From contig DATKYO010000115.1 in NCBI GenBank assembly GCA_035528475.1, forward strand, positions 5,129 through 69,128: a stretch of 64,000 bases of DNA, given 5' to 3'. This document shows positions 17,630 through 26,817 of the stretch, one piece after another; position 1 is the stretch's first letter; each line of letters opens with the position of its first letter. Both the position numbers and the translations under genes were made by a program. The notes under the pieces were generated by a model. That model saw nothing but the letters and a program-made list of their open reading frames with translations. It was not told the origin of the DNA and did no database searches. Source of the DNA: SD8 sp035528475. GTDB taxonomy: Archaea; Halobacteriota; Methanomicrobia; Methanomicrobiales; Methanospirillaceae.

Positions 17630-19426
17630 TTATGTATCGGTGGGCGTGATATCCAGGGGTGTATCGGTGCGCTGCACCACTTCAAGGGATCGAAGGCGAT
17701 TCATGGCTCCTGCCATATCCAGGGGACGGAATTGGGCATAATCACGCGATCCCATACGTCCCAGGATATCCAGACCCTGGTCTGAAATATCACTGCATAC
17801 ACAGGAAATTGCTTCGGAAATAGTCGTTTTCCCGTTTAAATAACGCGTGGCATAATAGATTGCTTCGCCGATTGCCGCTGTCTGGCTCTCATCAACCAGT
17901 TGCTCCATCGCGGAAAGATCAATTGTATGGACGCCAAATGAGATGGAAAATAACCCTTTCTTTGAGATTTTCGCATCATGCCTGCCTTTTCTCGGGCTGA
18001 TGCTTCCGGCAAGAGGAATCCGGTTGCGGAACGGTCCGAACTGCGGACTTCCTTCGCGTGCCCTCTCTGCACCATATATTCCGGCGATTTCCCGGGCTTT
18101 TTCTGTACAGTCATGCGGGTTGTACTCTTCCATGCAGATGACAGTATGAGCTATATCGAAATAATCCCCCGAACCGCCGATCACAAGGATTGTGGATACC
18201 CCAAGTTCGGAAAAAATCTGTGCGGCACGGTCAATGAATGGAGTAATGGGCTCCTTTTCTTTTGCTACCAGTTCCTGCATCCGGTGATCCCTGATCATAA
18301 AGTTCGTCGCAGATGTATCCTCATCTATAAGAAGGACGTCCGCGCCCATTTCCAGTGATTCCATGATGTTCGCCGCCTGCGATGTGCTCCCACTGGCATC
18401 ATCCGTACAAAACTGCCTGGTCTCCCGACCGAACGGCAGGTTTGAAATAAATGGCGATATATCCACTTTCTCCACTCTCCGTCCGTCTTCTGCCCTTATT
18501 TTTGCAGCATTGGGGCTGCTGACCACAAATTCCCGGCCATCTCCGGGTATATGATTATATATGCCGCGTTCCAGGGCGTTGAGCAGCGTTGATTTTCCAT
18601 GAAACCCTCCGCCAACTATCAGTGTAATGCCCCTGCGAATTCCCATCCCGGTAATCTCCCCCCTGTTGGGGAGATGAAATGAAACACGGAGAGATGGAGG
18701 CGATTGGAATGTCACAACATTGCTTCCCTGCATCGGCCGGTTATCCACCCCGCTTGCCCGTGGCAGGATGGATTCGTCGGCCACGAAGGCAATGAGCCCC
18801 TGTTCCGGGAGGGATCGCCTCAGATACTCTGCATCCTCGTTCACCTGAATGTGGTTAAAAAGCCGTTTTGAGTCAGGATTCGAATAAATTAGCGATTTTT
18901 TTACAATGGCTGGGACCTCGTCGAACATCATCTCCCTGGCAGCCCGGGCTGCAATCCTCCTCCCCATAGCCGGGAGGCCCATTGCAAACCTGGCTTCGAG
19001 CATCCCGTTTTTCATCACCACGGCCGTGCGGGCCAGGATTTCCTGCCCTGGAGTATCTATGTATATCATCCCGCTTCGGCCGGTTCCCCGCCTCTTTTTG
19101 ACGATTTCATGGAGAGATTGATGAAAAATGCGGATTAAAAAATCACAAAGACCCACATTCCTGGCTGGTGTTGAGTAGGCCTCCTTAGGAATTTTCGTTT
19201 CCGGCAAGGGTACGGCAACCCGCACCCTGCTGGGGGGAGCGAACGGATCGGCCTGTACATGATCGATGAGAAAACTGTAATTATCAAACGCGTATTCTCC
19301 CACCAAATCCCTGTAGGCTTTATATCCCTTCCCATCAATCCTTCGCAGGATTCCATCAAGATTTTCCGCAGTCTGCCCTGATCTCTCCCGAATAGGACCA
19401 CCCTGCCAACTGGTAAGACGCGACAT
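17630..19426 (-). CDS. Predicted ATPase of the ABC class (COG3044)
   Basis: This 598-residue protein matches the ABC_ATPase family (PF09818). The P-loop is GGGFHGKSTLLNAL, and further on come VLLIDEDTSATNFM (Walker B region) and ILVIGGSGDYFDIAHTVI. The C-terminal domain has LDILGRMGSRDYAQFRPLDM. The biochemical role of the family is not known to me; members are widespread and stand-alone. The start at 19426 (MSRLTSW) is preferred over a TTG at 19474 that overlaps the divergent gene. No ribosome site is evident, so the mRNA may be leaderless. Confidence 0.88.
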   Translation of the reverse strand: MSRLTSWQGGPIRERSGQTAENLDGILRRIDGKGYKAYRDLVGEYAFDNYSFLIDHVQADPFAPPSRVRVAVPLPETKIPKEAYSTPARNVGLCDFLIRIFHQSLHEIVKKRRGTGRSGMIYIDTPGQEILARTAVVMKNGMLEARFAMGLPAMGRRIAARAAREMMFDEVPAIVKKSLIYSNPDSKRLFNHIQVNEDAEYLRRSLPEQGLIAFVADESILPRASGVDNRPMQGSNVVTFQSPPSLRVSFHLPNRGEITGMGIRRGITLIVGGGFHGKSTLLNALERGIYNHIPGDGREFVVSSPNAAKIRAEDGRRVEKVDISPFISNLPFGRETRQFCTDDASGSTSQAANIMESLEMGADVLLIDEDTSATNFMIRDHRMQELVAKEKEPITPFIDRAAQIFSELGVSTILVIGGSGDYFDIAHTVICMEEYNPHDCTEKAREIAGIYGAERAREGSPQFGPFRNRIPLAGSISPRKGRHDAKISKKGLFSISFGVHTIDLSAMEQLVDESQTAAIGEAIYYATRYLNGKTTISEAISCVCSDISDQGLDILGRMGSRDYAQFRPLDMAGAMNRLRSLEVVQRTDTPLDITPTDT

Positions 19427-19518
19427 CAGATAACAGCATTGGATTCTTCTCTTATCCTTACGCGCGGGAAACAATGGTGTATTATGGAATCAGGCATCAA
19501 TATGGAATAGAGAACTCA

Positions 19519-20598
19519 ATGAGCGACCCATTTCACGGGTGGATGGATCATCCCGCTGATGAAGGCGATATCAGGAAAATTGTGCTTGGCTATGCACTTC
19601 TGGCACCCAGCCCCCATAATATCCAGCCATGTGTGGTAGAATTTGTCGGGCCGGGGCGTATACACCTGTATATCGACACCGCCCGGTTGCTTCCGGCATG
19701 TGACCCGGATTACCGGATGATCTACATCTCGCACGGCGCCTTTATCGAGAACCTCGATATTGCCGCACGAAATTTTGGTTATAAAACCGATATCTATCTT
19801 TTTCCGGGAGGCTGGCCAGGCAGGGATCTCGTAGTCGATACGCCCGTTGCCGCAATTGACCTGATTGAGGATCCCGATTCAATAAAAGATCCACTTTTTA
19901 ATAGTATTCCTGAGCGGGAATCCAATAAACGCCCGTTTAAAAGAGCCCATCTCTCAATGGAACAGATAACCGCGCTCTCTGATGCTTATGACAGCAGTTA
20001 TATTCCCATCAGTCTTGCCAGTGATCCGGACATGTGCCGGATGATAGCAGGGTATATTGTACAGGCCTTTGAAATTGATATTTACGGGAAGGAAAGACTG
20101 GCAGAGATACTTCACAACTTCAGGTTCAGTAAACAGGAGCTGGAAAAACACAGAGACGGATCAGGAATCGCCCAGTCGGGTATAACCGGAATTGGCCGGA
20201 TCCTCTATAAATGTCTCTTTCCCTCCCGTGAAAAAGCTGCATCCCGTGGAAATGGTTTCGCAACTGATGCAGTGAAACGTACGAGAAAACAGGCATTTTC
20301 AGCGTCTTGCTTTGGCTGGATTTCCACAAAAGGGAATACACGACTCGATCAGGTGAAGGCAGGCAGAAGCTATGAACGGGTGTGCCTTAAGGTATCCGAA
20401 CTGGGGCTTGCCATCCAGCCCTTCAGCCAGATACTTGCGCAATACCCGGAAATGAAAGATTTGAACGATGATTTCCGTGAATTTCTGGGAATTTCGGAGA
20501 CCCATACCCTCCAGATGCTATTCAGAATAGGATTTGCGCATCCGGTTCCCCATTCGCCCAGGCGTCCACTCGGGGATTTCATCAGGCAGAAAACCTGA
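19519..20598 (+). CDS. Acg-type nitroreductase-family protein
   Basis: The first 60 residues hold a nitroreductase-like FMN segment (LAPSPHNIQPCVVEF) and the C-terminal half has GLAIQPFSQILAQYPEM, as in the Acg family in which two nitroreductase-like halves form one chain. A central segment (ESNKRPFKRAHLS) matches the family RRT/NR pattern. The enzyme may bind a flavin and reduce or store it; mycobacterial Acg lacks classic nitroreductase activity. The start at 19519 (MSDPFHGW) avoids overlap with the divergent ABC-class ATPase. No signal peptide is seen. Confidence 0.75.
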   Translation: MSDPFHGWMDHPADEGDIRKIVLGYALLAPSPHNIQPCVVEFVGPGRIHLYIDTARLLPACDPDYRMIYISHGAFIENLDIAARNFGYKTDIYLFPGGWPGRDLVVDTPVAAIDLIEDPDSIKDPLFNSIPERESNKRPFKRAHLSMEQITALSDAYDSSYIPISLASDPDMCRMIAGYIVQAFEIDIYGKERLAEILHNFRFSKQELEKHRDGSGIAQSGITGIGRILYKCLFPSREKAASRGNGFATDAVKRTRKQAFSASCFGWISTKGNTRLDQVKAGRSYERVCLKVSELGLAIQPFSQILAQYPEMKDLNDDFREFLGISETHTLQMLFRIGFAHPVPHSPRRPLGDFIRQKT

Positions 20599-20609
20599 AA
20601 AAATTGCAT

Positions 20610-21866
20610 TCAAAACAGAAAAATCTGCATACCGGCCGCAATGAGGAATACTGCCAGTCCTGCCATGGCCAGGGGGAATGTATACTTCCTGACCACAACC
20701 CCAATCCCATCCCCCGTAGTGCGCTGAATCAGCCAGAAATAGGGATCGGTTATGTATGATATTACACATGTGCCGGCCGCAATCATGAGAATAAGGGTTA
20801 AGGGATGGAGAATTGTGGAAAGTGCCGTCCCGGAGATTATCTCTCCGGTTAAAACCGCGGTCACCACCCGCGATCCCTGGGCGGTCTGGATGAGTGCTGC
20901 AACGATGAACGGGATACATAGTGCAGGGATGACTCCTTCAACACCGGAAAGGACGCCTGCGGCAAACCCCCCCTGAACAATCACATACCCAAGGGCTCCT
21001 GCCCCGCAGATATCAAAGATTATTACTCCGGCATGCTTCGCCCCCTGGGACAGCCCTTCCAGGCGTACGCCTTGGGGTGCGAGAATGATAGCGCATGCGG
21101 CCCCTGCCAGCATTATGAACTGGATAAGTGCTGCATGCGAGAGTCCTACGAGAAATCCGGCAGGTATTGCCAGGAGAATTGTCAAAACCGGCAGCCATGC
21201 CCGTACATGAGATCCTTCTCCTGAATCTATACCATCCGGTTCATCATAACCGGCATCCTGTCCGTTTTCCTGATAAAAAAACCGATAAAAGAGGATTACA
21301 CCGGCAAGTAGGAGGAGGGAGACGGGTATTGCAAGGGCATCGTAATACAAGGGGGATATTCCGGAAGAGAATAATGAGACAAGCGGTAGGGTCACGGGTG
21401 TCGGATACAGGAAGGCAAAGGAAAAGAGAGTCCCGAGGGCTGTAATATAGATAAGATTTTTCCGGGCCCCTTCATCCTTCCGGAAATGGGAAGCAAGAGG
21501 TGCCAGCATAACAAAGGCAGTGATGCAGCAGGTGACCGGGACTGCCAGGATATATCCTGAAGCTCCGGCCAGAACAGGAGGATTTCTTGTAAATCTCCTT
21601 ATATCCGACACAATTATTTCAATCTGGTTCTGTTTCGCCAGCAGCCGGGCGATTACTGCCCCGGACAGGATTACTATGCCGAATATCCCGAATATCCTGC
21701 CAAGGCCTGCAGTGATGGCCAGGATAATGGTATCAGGATCCAATCCCGTCAGGATACCGAAGAGCAACGCTCCCCCAATGAGGGTAAAAAAAGGAGCTAT
21801 CCTATATTTTAGGCCAAGGACAGTTATCAGGGCCAGGGTAATCACGAAGGCGAGGAGAGGATCCAT
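20610..21866 (-). CDS. GntP-like permease
   Basis: The 418-residue protein has about eleven membrane helices. It resembles GntP/CitMHS-type carboxylate permeases: MDPLLAFVITLALITVLGLK at the start, IFGIVILSGAVIARLL, and in the second half VIIFDICGAGALGYVIVQGG and AAGTCVISYITDPYFWLI, which are typical of gluconate:H+ symporters. An organic acid is the likely substrate, but no catabolic genes are near. The ATG at 21866 is preferred over the TTG before it. The gene is convergent with the Acg-like gene. Confidence 0.75.
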   Translation of the reverse strand: MDPLLAFVITLALITVLGLKYRIAPFFTLIGGALLFGILTGLDPDTIILAITAGLGRIFGIFGIVILSGAVIARLLAKQNQIEIIVSDIRRFTRNPPVLAGASGYILAVPVTCCITAFVMLAPLASHFRKDEGARKNLIYITALGTLFSFAFLYPTPVTLPLVSLFSSGISPLYYDALAIPVSLLLLAGVILFYRFFYQENGQDAGYDEPDGIDSGEGSHVRAWLPVLTILLAIPAGFLVGLSHAALIQFIMLAGAACAIILAPQGVRLEGLSQGAKHAGVIIFDICGAGALGYVIVQGGFAAGVLSGVEGVIPALCIPFIVAALIQTAQGSRVVTAVLTGEIISGTALSTILHPLTLILMIAAGTCVISYITDPYFWLIQRTTGDGIGVVVRKYTFPLAMAGLAVFLIAAGMQIFLF

Positions 21867-21897
21867 CAAATATATATCAGTCTTTCATGTAAATATT

Positions 21898-22173
21898 TCA
21901 TCGCCTTATTCGAAAATCCCGAAACTCATTGCTGGCGGATCCCCATTCCACCCGGATATCATGTACCCTGATGTAGGCGTCTCCACGTGCTCTGAGCCGT
22001 TCGATAAGATCATTTAGGCGTTCTTCTTCTCCTTCCGCAACAACTTCCACTGTCCCGTCCTGATTGTTTTTTACGTATCCGCAAAGGCCCAGGTCTTTTG
22101 CCAGGTCTGTGACATAATACCGGTATCCCACACCCTGCACCCTCCCGGTGACAGTAGCTGATATTTTCTTCAT
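21898..22173 (-). CDS. acyP: Acylphosphatase
   Basis: The 91-residue protein shows the acylphosphatase signatures GRVQGVGYRYYV (phosphate loop with the catalytic Arg) and GLCGYVKNNQDGTVEVVAEG, with the catalytic Asn in VKNN. It hydrolyses carboxyl-phosphate bonds such as acetyl phosphate. The length is normal for the family. It lies 32 bases before the GntP-like gene in the same direction and could share its transcript. Confidence 0.95.
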   Translation of the reverse strand: MKKISATVTGRVQGVGYRYYVTDLAKDLGLCGYVKNNQDGTVEVVAEGEEERLNDLIERLRARGDAYIRVHDIRVEWGSASNEFRDFRIRR

Positions 22174-22544
22174 CAATCCAGACTGGCACCCCGTTTATTT
22201 AAATTCCGCTGTCTGTCCTGGGAAAAGATAGCGATGTCATATTATAATTATCAACAGTGACCAGAGAGGTAATATCACCATCTTCCGGATCCTGGATTGA
22301 CTATTGAAAGCCTCAATCAACCCTTATCACTCTCGCATCCATTCTCATCACGATAATAATTGCAGCGAATGGATTGGTGAGAGAAAAAGAAGAACATATC
22401 CAATGAACTGATGTCAATTAGGAGGACCTGCCTCAGTTATTAATGAAGAGATATAGAGATGTTTTCAGAATTTTATTTTCTTATTCGATTTTAGATTGAT
22501 AATAATGGAGTTAAGATAAATAAAAAAAAGATAATATTTTCTGG
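22174..22544. other. 371-base gap without a gene
   Basis: The stretch is AT-rich, especially at 22440-22540. I see no open frame with coding character, no RNA gene and no clear repeat. The AT-rich end at 22500-22540 may hold the transcription stop of the small secreted protein downstream on the minus strand. Confidence 0.6.
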
Positions 22545-22943
22545 TTATTCCAAAGAGTATGCCCCGCATGAACCTGTTTTCAGTCGTGACATATTCCTTA
22601 TCCTGTCTCCTGAGAACTGCTGTTCCCTGATCCTGCTTTTAATCTCCTGCATCTTTCCATTTTCAGACATTCCGAATGAGTATTCAGATGAGATCTGATG
22701 TGATCCTGGTTCAGATTCCGAATCCGTCCCGAACTGGTACTTCGCGATTACACACTGTCCGGAATTATTGCAGACCTGGTTTTGATCCTGTCCATCCTGA
22801 ACCGAGTTCTGAAAATTTTGTCCGTTTATTTCAGTTTTTTCAATCCCGTTGCCTGAGCCGCTTCCCTGCATTCCCGCTGCCAGAACTGCCCCGGGAATAC
22901 AGAGGAGGGCGAAAATGGCACCTAGTGCAATTATTCGTTTCAT
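22545..22943 (-). CDS. Small secreted protein, unknown function
   Basis: The protein has 132 residues from the ATG at 22943, which has AGAGGTGG eight bases upstream. A clear signal peptide (KRIIALGAIFALLCIPGAVLA) is followed by a hydrophilic, Gln/Asn/Ser-rich chain (QNFQNSVQDGQDQNQVCNN). There are three Cys in the mature part, one of them in GQCVIAKYQF. I do not recognise the family. The 5' leader holds a strong hairpin (see 22967-23003), which could control translation. Confidence 0.65.
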   Translation of the reverse strand: MKRIIALGAIFALLCIPGAVLAAGMQGSGSGNGIEKTEINGQNFQNSVQDGQDQNQVCNNSGQCVIAKYQFGTDSESEPGSHQISSEYSFGMSENGKMQEIKSRIREQQFSGDRIRNMSRLKTGSCGAYSLE

Positions 22944-22966
22944 TTTTATCCACCTCTGATATGCTG

Positions 22967-23003
22967 CCGGCAGAGGGATTTGAACTCTTGTTTGCTCTGC
23001 CGG
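22967..23003 (-). promoter_or_regulatory. Leader hairpin with tRNA T-loop-like sequence
   Basis: Arms CCGGCAGAG and CTCTGCCGG (9 perfect pairs) flank a 19-base loop that contains TTCAAATCC. The hairpin ends about 24 bases before the ATG of the secreted protein. The right half also reads like positions 54-73 of a tRNA (TTCAAAT, CCCTC, then TGCCGGCA), but the left T-stem strand does not pair well and no 5' tRNA half is seen. It may be a 5' leader regulator, or a tRNA-end attachment core. Confidence 0.45.
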
Positions 23004-23446
23004 GCTTACATATCCAGTCAGGTCCTGCATTTAAACCGTTTCTCGCACCAGCCTCTACATGCCAGGGAATTCTACCGCATTCTCTTTTCCAGCCGGAAGA
23101 ACATGAAAAGCATCACTCCTAAAGCCAGGTTACGTGTTCCGTATCGTCACTGTTAATACCTCCAATCTTTTTCCAACTAAGATTTCGGGAAAAATAACAG
23201 GGCGGAGAAAAATGCAATTATTGGCCTGCCCCTCATTGGGGAATGCCTGATCATACCATAAAAATTGAACCCGTCGTTAATGGATCGTTCCCTGAATCGG
23301 GCATATGGCTAATGTATCACAGGGCGAGAAGACCTACCAGACAAATACTGATTAAACGGGTCGGCTCTCATAGCAGGATACTTTAATGGCAATGCTGTGC
23401 GTATCCTCATCAAAATTGGGATTATAATTGAATGCTGGAGACTGAG
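23004..23446. other. Gap of about 440 bases upstream of the SagB gene
   Basis: The stretch lies between divergent genes (the secreted protein and the SagB-type protein). Apart from the hairpin just before it I see no gene-like frame. The part near 23380-23440 is AT-rich and may hold the SagB promoter, but no distinct TATA box stands out. Confidence 0.5.
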
Positions 23447-24160
23447 ATGAAGAAAATATACATTCCCGTGATACTCCTGCTGGTCGTTATAATCTGCGTT
23501 GCCATCTTTTTTGCCATAACACAGAATCCGGAAAGTAGCGAGAAAAATCGTTTAAACGACCATACGCTCTTTTCACTTCCGAAACCCGGTTCTGACAGTG
23601 ACACTTCAATAGAGGAGGGCCTCGCGGGGAGGAGGTCAGTTCGGGGATATGCACTGCGATCGCTTACCCTGACCGAAGTCTCACGGATTCTGTGGGCAGC
23701 CCAGGGGATATCAGGTGAGGGAGGGTTGAGGACCGCCCCGTCAGCCGGTGCAATTTACCCCCTGGAGATATACCTTGTTGCCGGAAAGGTAGGGGGGCTT
23801 TCTCCGGGGGTATACCATTACATCCCGGAAGGACATTCGCTGGAAATGGAAATTGTTGGAGATATGCGAGAAGATATCTTCTTTTGTGCCCTGAACCAGT
23901 CTGCCATAAAAGATGCCCCGGCACTGATCGTAATCACTTCGTTCCCATCGCGGACAACGGGCAAGTACGGGGAGAGAGGGATGCGGTACGTCTATATGGA
24001 GGCCGGACATGCCAGCCAGAATGTATATCTCCAGGCATTCTCCCTGCACCTTGGCACGGTCTCAATAGGAGCGTTTCATGACGAATGCATAAGAAATGTC
24101 CTAGGCCTCGATCCGAATGAGGAGCCCCTCTATATCATGCCGATAGGTGCCCTTCCCTGA
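23447..24160 (+). CDS. SagB-type nitroreductase with an N-terminal membrane anchor
   Basis: The N terminus is one hydrophobic helix (MKKIYIPVILLLVVIICVAI), then a linker and a SagB/ThcOx-like flavin oxidoreductase domain: RRSVRGYALRSLTLTEVSRI and WAAQGISGEGGLRTAPSAGA, YPLEIYLV, VYMEAGHASQNVYLQA and a final YIMPIGA. Such enzymes bind FMN and oxidise peptide azolines or reduce other substrates; stand-alone archaeal copies have unknown substrates. The start at 23447 has GGAG upstream. The catalytic domain would lie outside the membrane. It opens the redox region of the window. Confidence 0.85.
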   Translation: MKKIYIPVILLLVVIICVAIFFAITQNPESSEKNRLNDHTLFSLPKPGSDSDTSIEEGLAGRRSVRGYALRSLTLTEVSRILWAAQGISGEGGLRTAPSAGAIYPLEIYLVAGKVGGLSPGVYHYIPEGHSLEMEIVGDMREDIFFCALNQSAIKDAPALIVITSFPSRTTGKYGERGMRYVYMEAGHASQNVYLQAFSLHLGTVSIGAFHDECIRNVLGLDPNEEPLYIMPIGALP

Positions 24161-24529
24161 CTGCGCCTCACCCCTTACCGATTCAATCGCCTTCGCATCC
24201 GGATGGAATACGCAGGAAATAATTATATGCCTGGATCCCAGGCTTTTGGTAAGTTTTTTTTACATTTCAGTTGTTTGAGACAATGAGAAAAATGGCTGTC
24301 TGCAGGAATTTCTACGGGACAGGCCTCATTCATATTTGCAATGCAATGAAAGATTGGAATGACCCTCATCGTGAGTCAGGAACCTTATTACCTAAAAGCA
24401 TCTATAAAGAGAGCATGGAACAGTTGGATATACGCTTTTTCGAAGATTGTCGATTGAATTATCGCCTGTTTTATATAACTTATACAATCGGGCAGGCGTG
24501 CGACCATAAAAGTGGAGTGTGATTGGAAT
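24161..24529. other. 369-base upstream region of the glutamate synthase fusion
   Basis: No convincing gene is present; an 83-codon frame starting with TTG at 24271 runs into the next gene in another frame and has no coding character. A TATA-like GTTTTATATAAC occurs at about 24469-24480, some 50 bases before the next ATG. Confidence 0.6.
24469..24480 (+). promoter_or_regulatory. TATA box of the rubredoxin-glutamate synthase gene
   Basis: GTTTTATATAAC precedes the ATG at 24530 by 50 bases. A start site about 25 bases downstream would give a short leader containing the GGAG-type ribosome site. Confidence 0.5.
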
Positions 24530-26020
24530 ATGACCAGGTACCGTTGCAATGTATGTAATGTCTTTGAATATGACCCGAAACACGGGAATTCCCGGACCGG
24601 TATCAACCCAGGGACAAAAGTGGAAGATTTTCCTGACGACTGGCGCTGTCCGGTCTGTTTCTCCGATAAAACACATTTAAAAGAGGCCAGGATAAGTCCG
24701 AAAGAGGAGAAGACCGTGCACGGGACCATGACCTGCCCAATGTGCGGGGCAGAGGCTGAAGTGACCCTTGTTCATACCGAGAAAAAGGAAATTGACGGAT
24801 ATCTCGGAGAATGGAGGAGGGAGAAGGATGACCTGGAAGAATATATGCATGATATCCATCTCATTTCCTCCATGGGAGAGTCCCTGATTGAACCGATGCG
24901 AACAACCAAACAGGTCATATCCTGGGACGATATCCTGATTAAGGCGGCCCAAATCGCAAAAATCCCATTGAATGCAGATGAGGAAGTCGTGACAAAAACA
25001 ATAATTGGGCCCGGGGCAAGGCACCCGCTGGTCCTTGAAACTCCTATTTTCGTCACACATATGTCTTTTGGGGCACTCTCACGCGAAGTGAAAATTGCAC
25101 TTGCCAGGGGCAGTGCCGCAGCAAAGACTGCCATGTGTTCCGGTGAGGGGGGCATTCTGGAGGAGGAACGGGCTGAGGCATATAAATACATCTTCGAGTA
25201 CGTGCCGAACAGGTATAGCGTCACTGACGAAAATCTTGCATCGGTAGATGCTATTGAAATAAAGTTGGGCCAGTCGGCTGTTCCCGGCCTGGGAGCACAT
25301 CTCCCTGCAGAGAAGGTAACCCCGGAGATCGCCCTAATCCGCGGGTATCCGCAGGGAACAGATATTGTGAGTCCCGCAAGCTTTGACGATATCAGAACAC
25401 GAGAGGATTTGCGGGAAAAGGTACGCTGGCTTCGGAAAAAATCAGGAGGAAAACCAATTGGAATCAAGATTGCGGCAGGCAATATTGAAGAAGACCTGGA
25501 AGAGATTATCTATGCAGAACCTGATTTCATTACCATCGACGGTCGCCCCGGGGCCACGGCCGCTGCTCCCAAATATATCAAGGATTCCACATCCATTCCC
25601 ACCATTTACGCCCTTCACCGGGCAAGAACGTATCTTGATGCACACAGCAACAGCGACATCTCCCTTGTAATTACAGGAGGACTGCGTATTTCACCTGATT
25701 TCGCAAAAGCCATGGCCATGGGTGCGGATGCAGTTGCCATCGGCACTGCGGCACTTATGGCATCTGCCTGCCAGCAGTATCGGCTGTGCAGCACCGGTAA
25801 ATGCCCGGTTGGCGTGACCACCCAGGACCCAGACCTGCGAAAACGCTTATCTATCGATATCTCTGCCCGCAAGCTGGAACTCTTTTTGCAGGTCTGCACC
25901 GAAGAGCTGAAAGACTTTGCCCGTTCCACTGGAAATTCCGATGTACATGCCATGGGTATCCGCGATCTCTGTACAACAAGTTCCGAGATTTCGGGGCATA
26001 CAAAAATACCTCATGTGTAA
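24530..26020 (+). CDS. Rubredoxin-glutamate synthase (FMN domain) fusion
   Basis: Residues 1-50 are a rubredoxin (C6-x2-C9 and C40-P-V-C43, with FPDDWRCPVC). A short CxxC segment (TCPMCG) follows at about 70. From about 110 to 496 runs the FMN/Fe-S domain of archaeal glutamate synthase (PF01645): HMSFGALSREVK, GEGGILEEER, LGQSAVPGLGAHLP, TIDGRPGATAAAPK, MGADAVAIGTAAL, and the cluster Cys in LCSTGKCPVGVTTQ. The enzyme makes glutamate from 2-oxoglutarate and ammonia, here with rubredoxin as built-in electron donor, while glutaminase and NADPH domains are absent. An alternative is a related amidotransferase-independent oxidoreductase. The gene has its own TATA box. Confidence 0.9.
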   Translation: MTRYRCNVCNVFEYDPKHGNSRTGINPGTKVEDFPDDWRCPVCFSDKTHLKEARISPKEEKTVHGTMTCPMCGAEAEVTLVHTEKKEIDGYLGEWRREKDDLEEYMHDIHLISSMGESLIEPMRTTKQVISWDDILIKAAQIAKIPLNADEEVVTKTIIGPGARHPLVLETPIFVTHMSFGALSREVKIALARGSAAAKTAMCSGEGGILEEERAEAYKYIFEYVPNRYSVTDENLASVDAIEIKLGQSAVPGLGAHLPAEKVTPEIALIRGYPQGTDIVSPASFDDIRTREDLREKVRWLRKKSGGKPIGIKIAAGNIEEDLEEIIYAEPDFITIDGRPGATAAAPKYIKDSTSIPTIYALHRARTYLDAHSNSDISLVITGGLRISPDFAKAMAMGADAVAIGTAALMASACQQYRLCSTGKCPVGVTTQDPDLRKRLSIDISARKLELFLQVCTEELKDFARSTGNSDVHAMGIRDLCTTSSEISGHTKIPHV

Positions 26021-26134
26021 CCGGGTCAGGATGAATTGTGATAGTCCGGATCTCCAGGCACTCCTGGAGATTGGACATATCATTTTGTTAAAAATTCTCA
26101 TGCAGCGGTGATCAACGGGAGAAGGATTCCAGAT

Positions 26135-26575
26135 TCACTTGCCTGATTTTTCCAGAAACGATGCATATGTTTCTTTTTTCAATGCTTTGCATATTTCAAA
26201 ACCAGTCTGTCTCCGGATCCATGGCATAAAATTGATACACATCTCCGGTTTTCTTTCATGAATCGCACAGATATATTTTCTTTTTTTTATCCGCCGCAAG
26301 AAGGGGCATACAGGGAGATAGCCTCCTGATTCGGGATCCCTCATCTCAATAGAGATAATATCACCAAGATCATGCGATTTTAATTCTGCACAATTTACCC
26401 GGCTGCCGTCACTTCTCCATCCTGTAAAAAATCTGAGAATATCAACCCGTCCATTTTCAATCCAGTGATACAGGTTCATTGGGGTAGGAGAAATATTGTC
26501 TCCGAAGATCTTGCAGCAGAGCCCACACTGTTCGCATTGCTCGTCATTGATGTCTGTTTCAGGTATAGCCTGCAT
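26135..26575 (-). CDS. YkgJ-family cysteine cluster protein
   Basis: The 146-residue protein has the pattern CEQCGLCCKIFG near the N terminus, VCPFLRR in the middle and CAIHERKPEMCINF near the C terminus. This is the YkgJ (CxxCxxCC) family, thought to bind a metal or Fe-S centre. The role is unknown. It lies opposite the glutamate synthase fusion, with which it is convergent. The ATG at 26575 is preceded by GGGAG. Confidence 0.85.
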   Translation of the reverse strand: MQAIPETDINDEQCEQCGLCCKIFGDNISPTPMNLYHWIENGRVDILRFFTGWRSDGSRVNCAELKSHDLGDIISIEMRDPESGGYLPVCPFLRRIKKRKYICAIHERKPEMCINFMPWIRRQTGFEICKALKKETYASFLEKSGK

Positions 26576-26817
26576 CTGGACATACTCCCGGGATGTATTG
26601 GATTATATGTTGGTTTGTGCTGGTATGGATAGATATCGGATCCCATACTTCCCCAAATTGAATATATACGCCGTAAATCCTGCTGTTCGGATGAAGTAAG
26701 TCTCCAATGGGATTCATCGTTGTTTCCGAATGATCTTTCCTCTTTTCATATATTCATAAAAAACAAAATTCTTAAATTTTTATTCAGATTTGAAATCTGG
26801 ATATATTGAAAAATTTC

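Noticed and set aside
24271..24522. 83-codon frame before the glutamate synthase fusion
   Set aside because: It starts with TTG, has no ribosome site and covers the promoter of the next gene.
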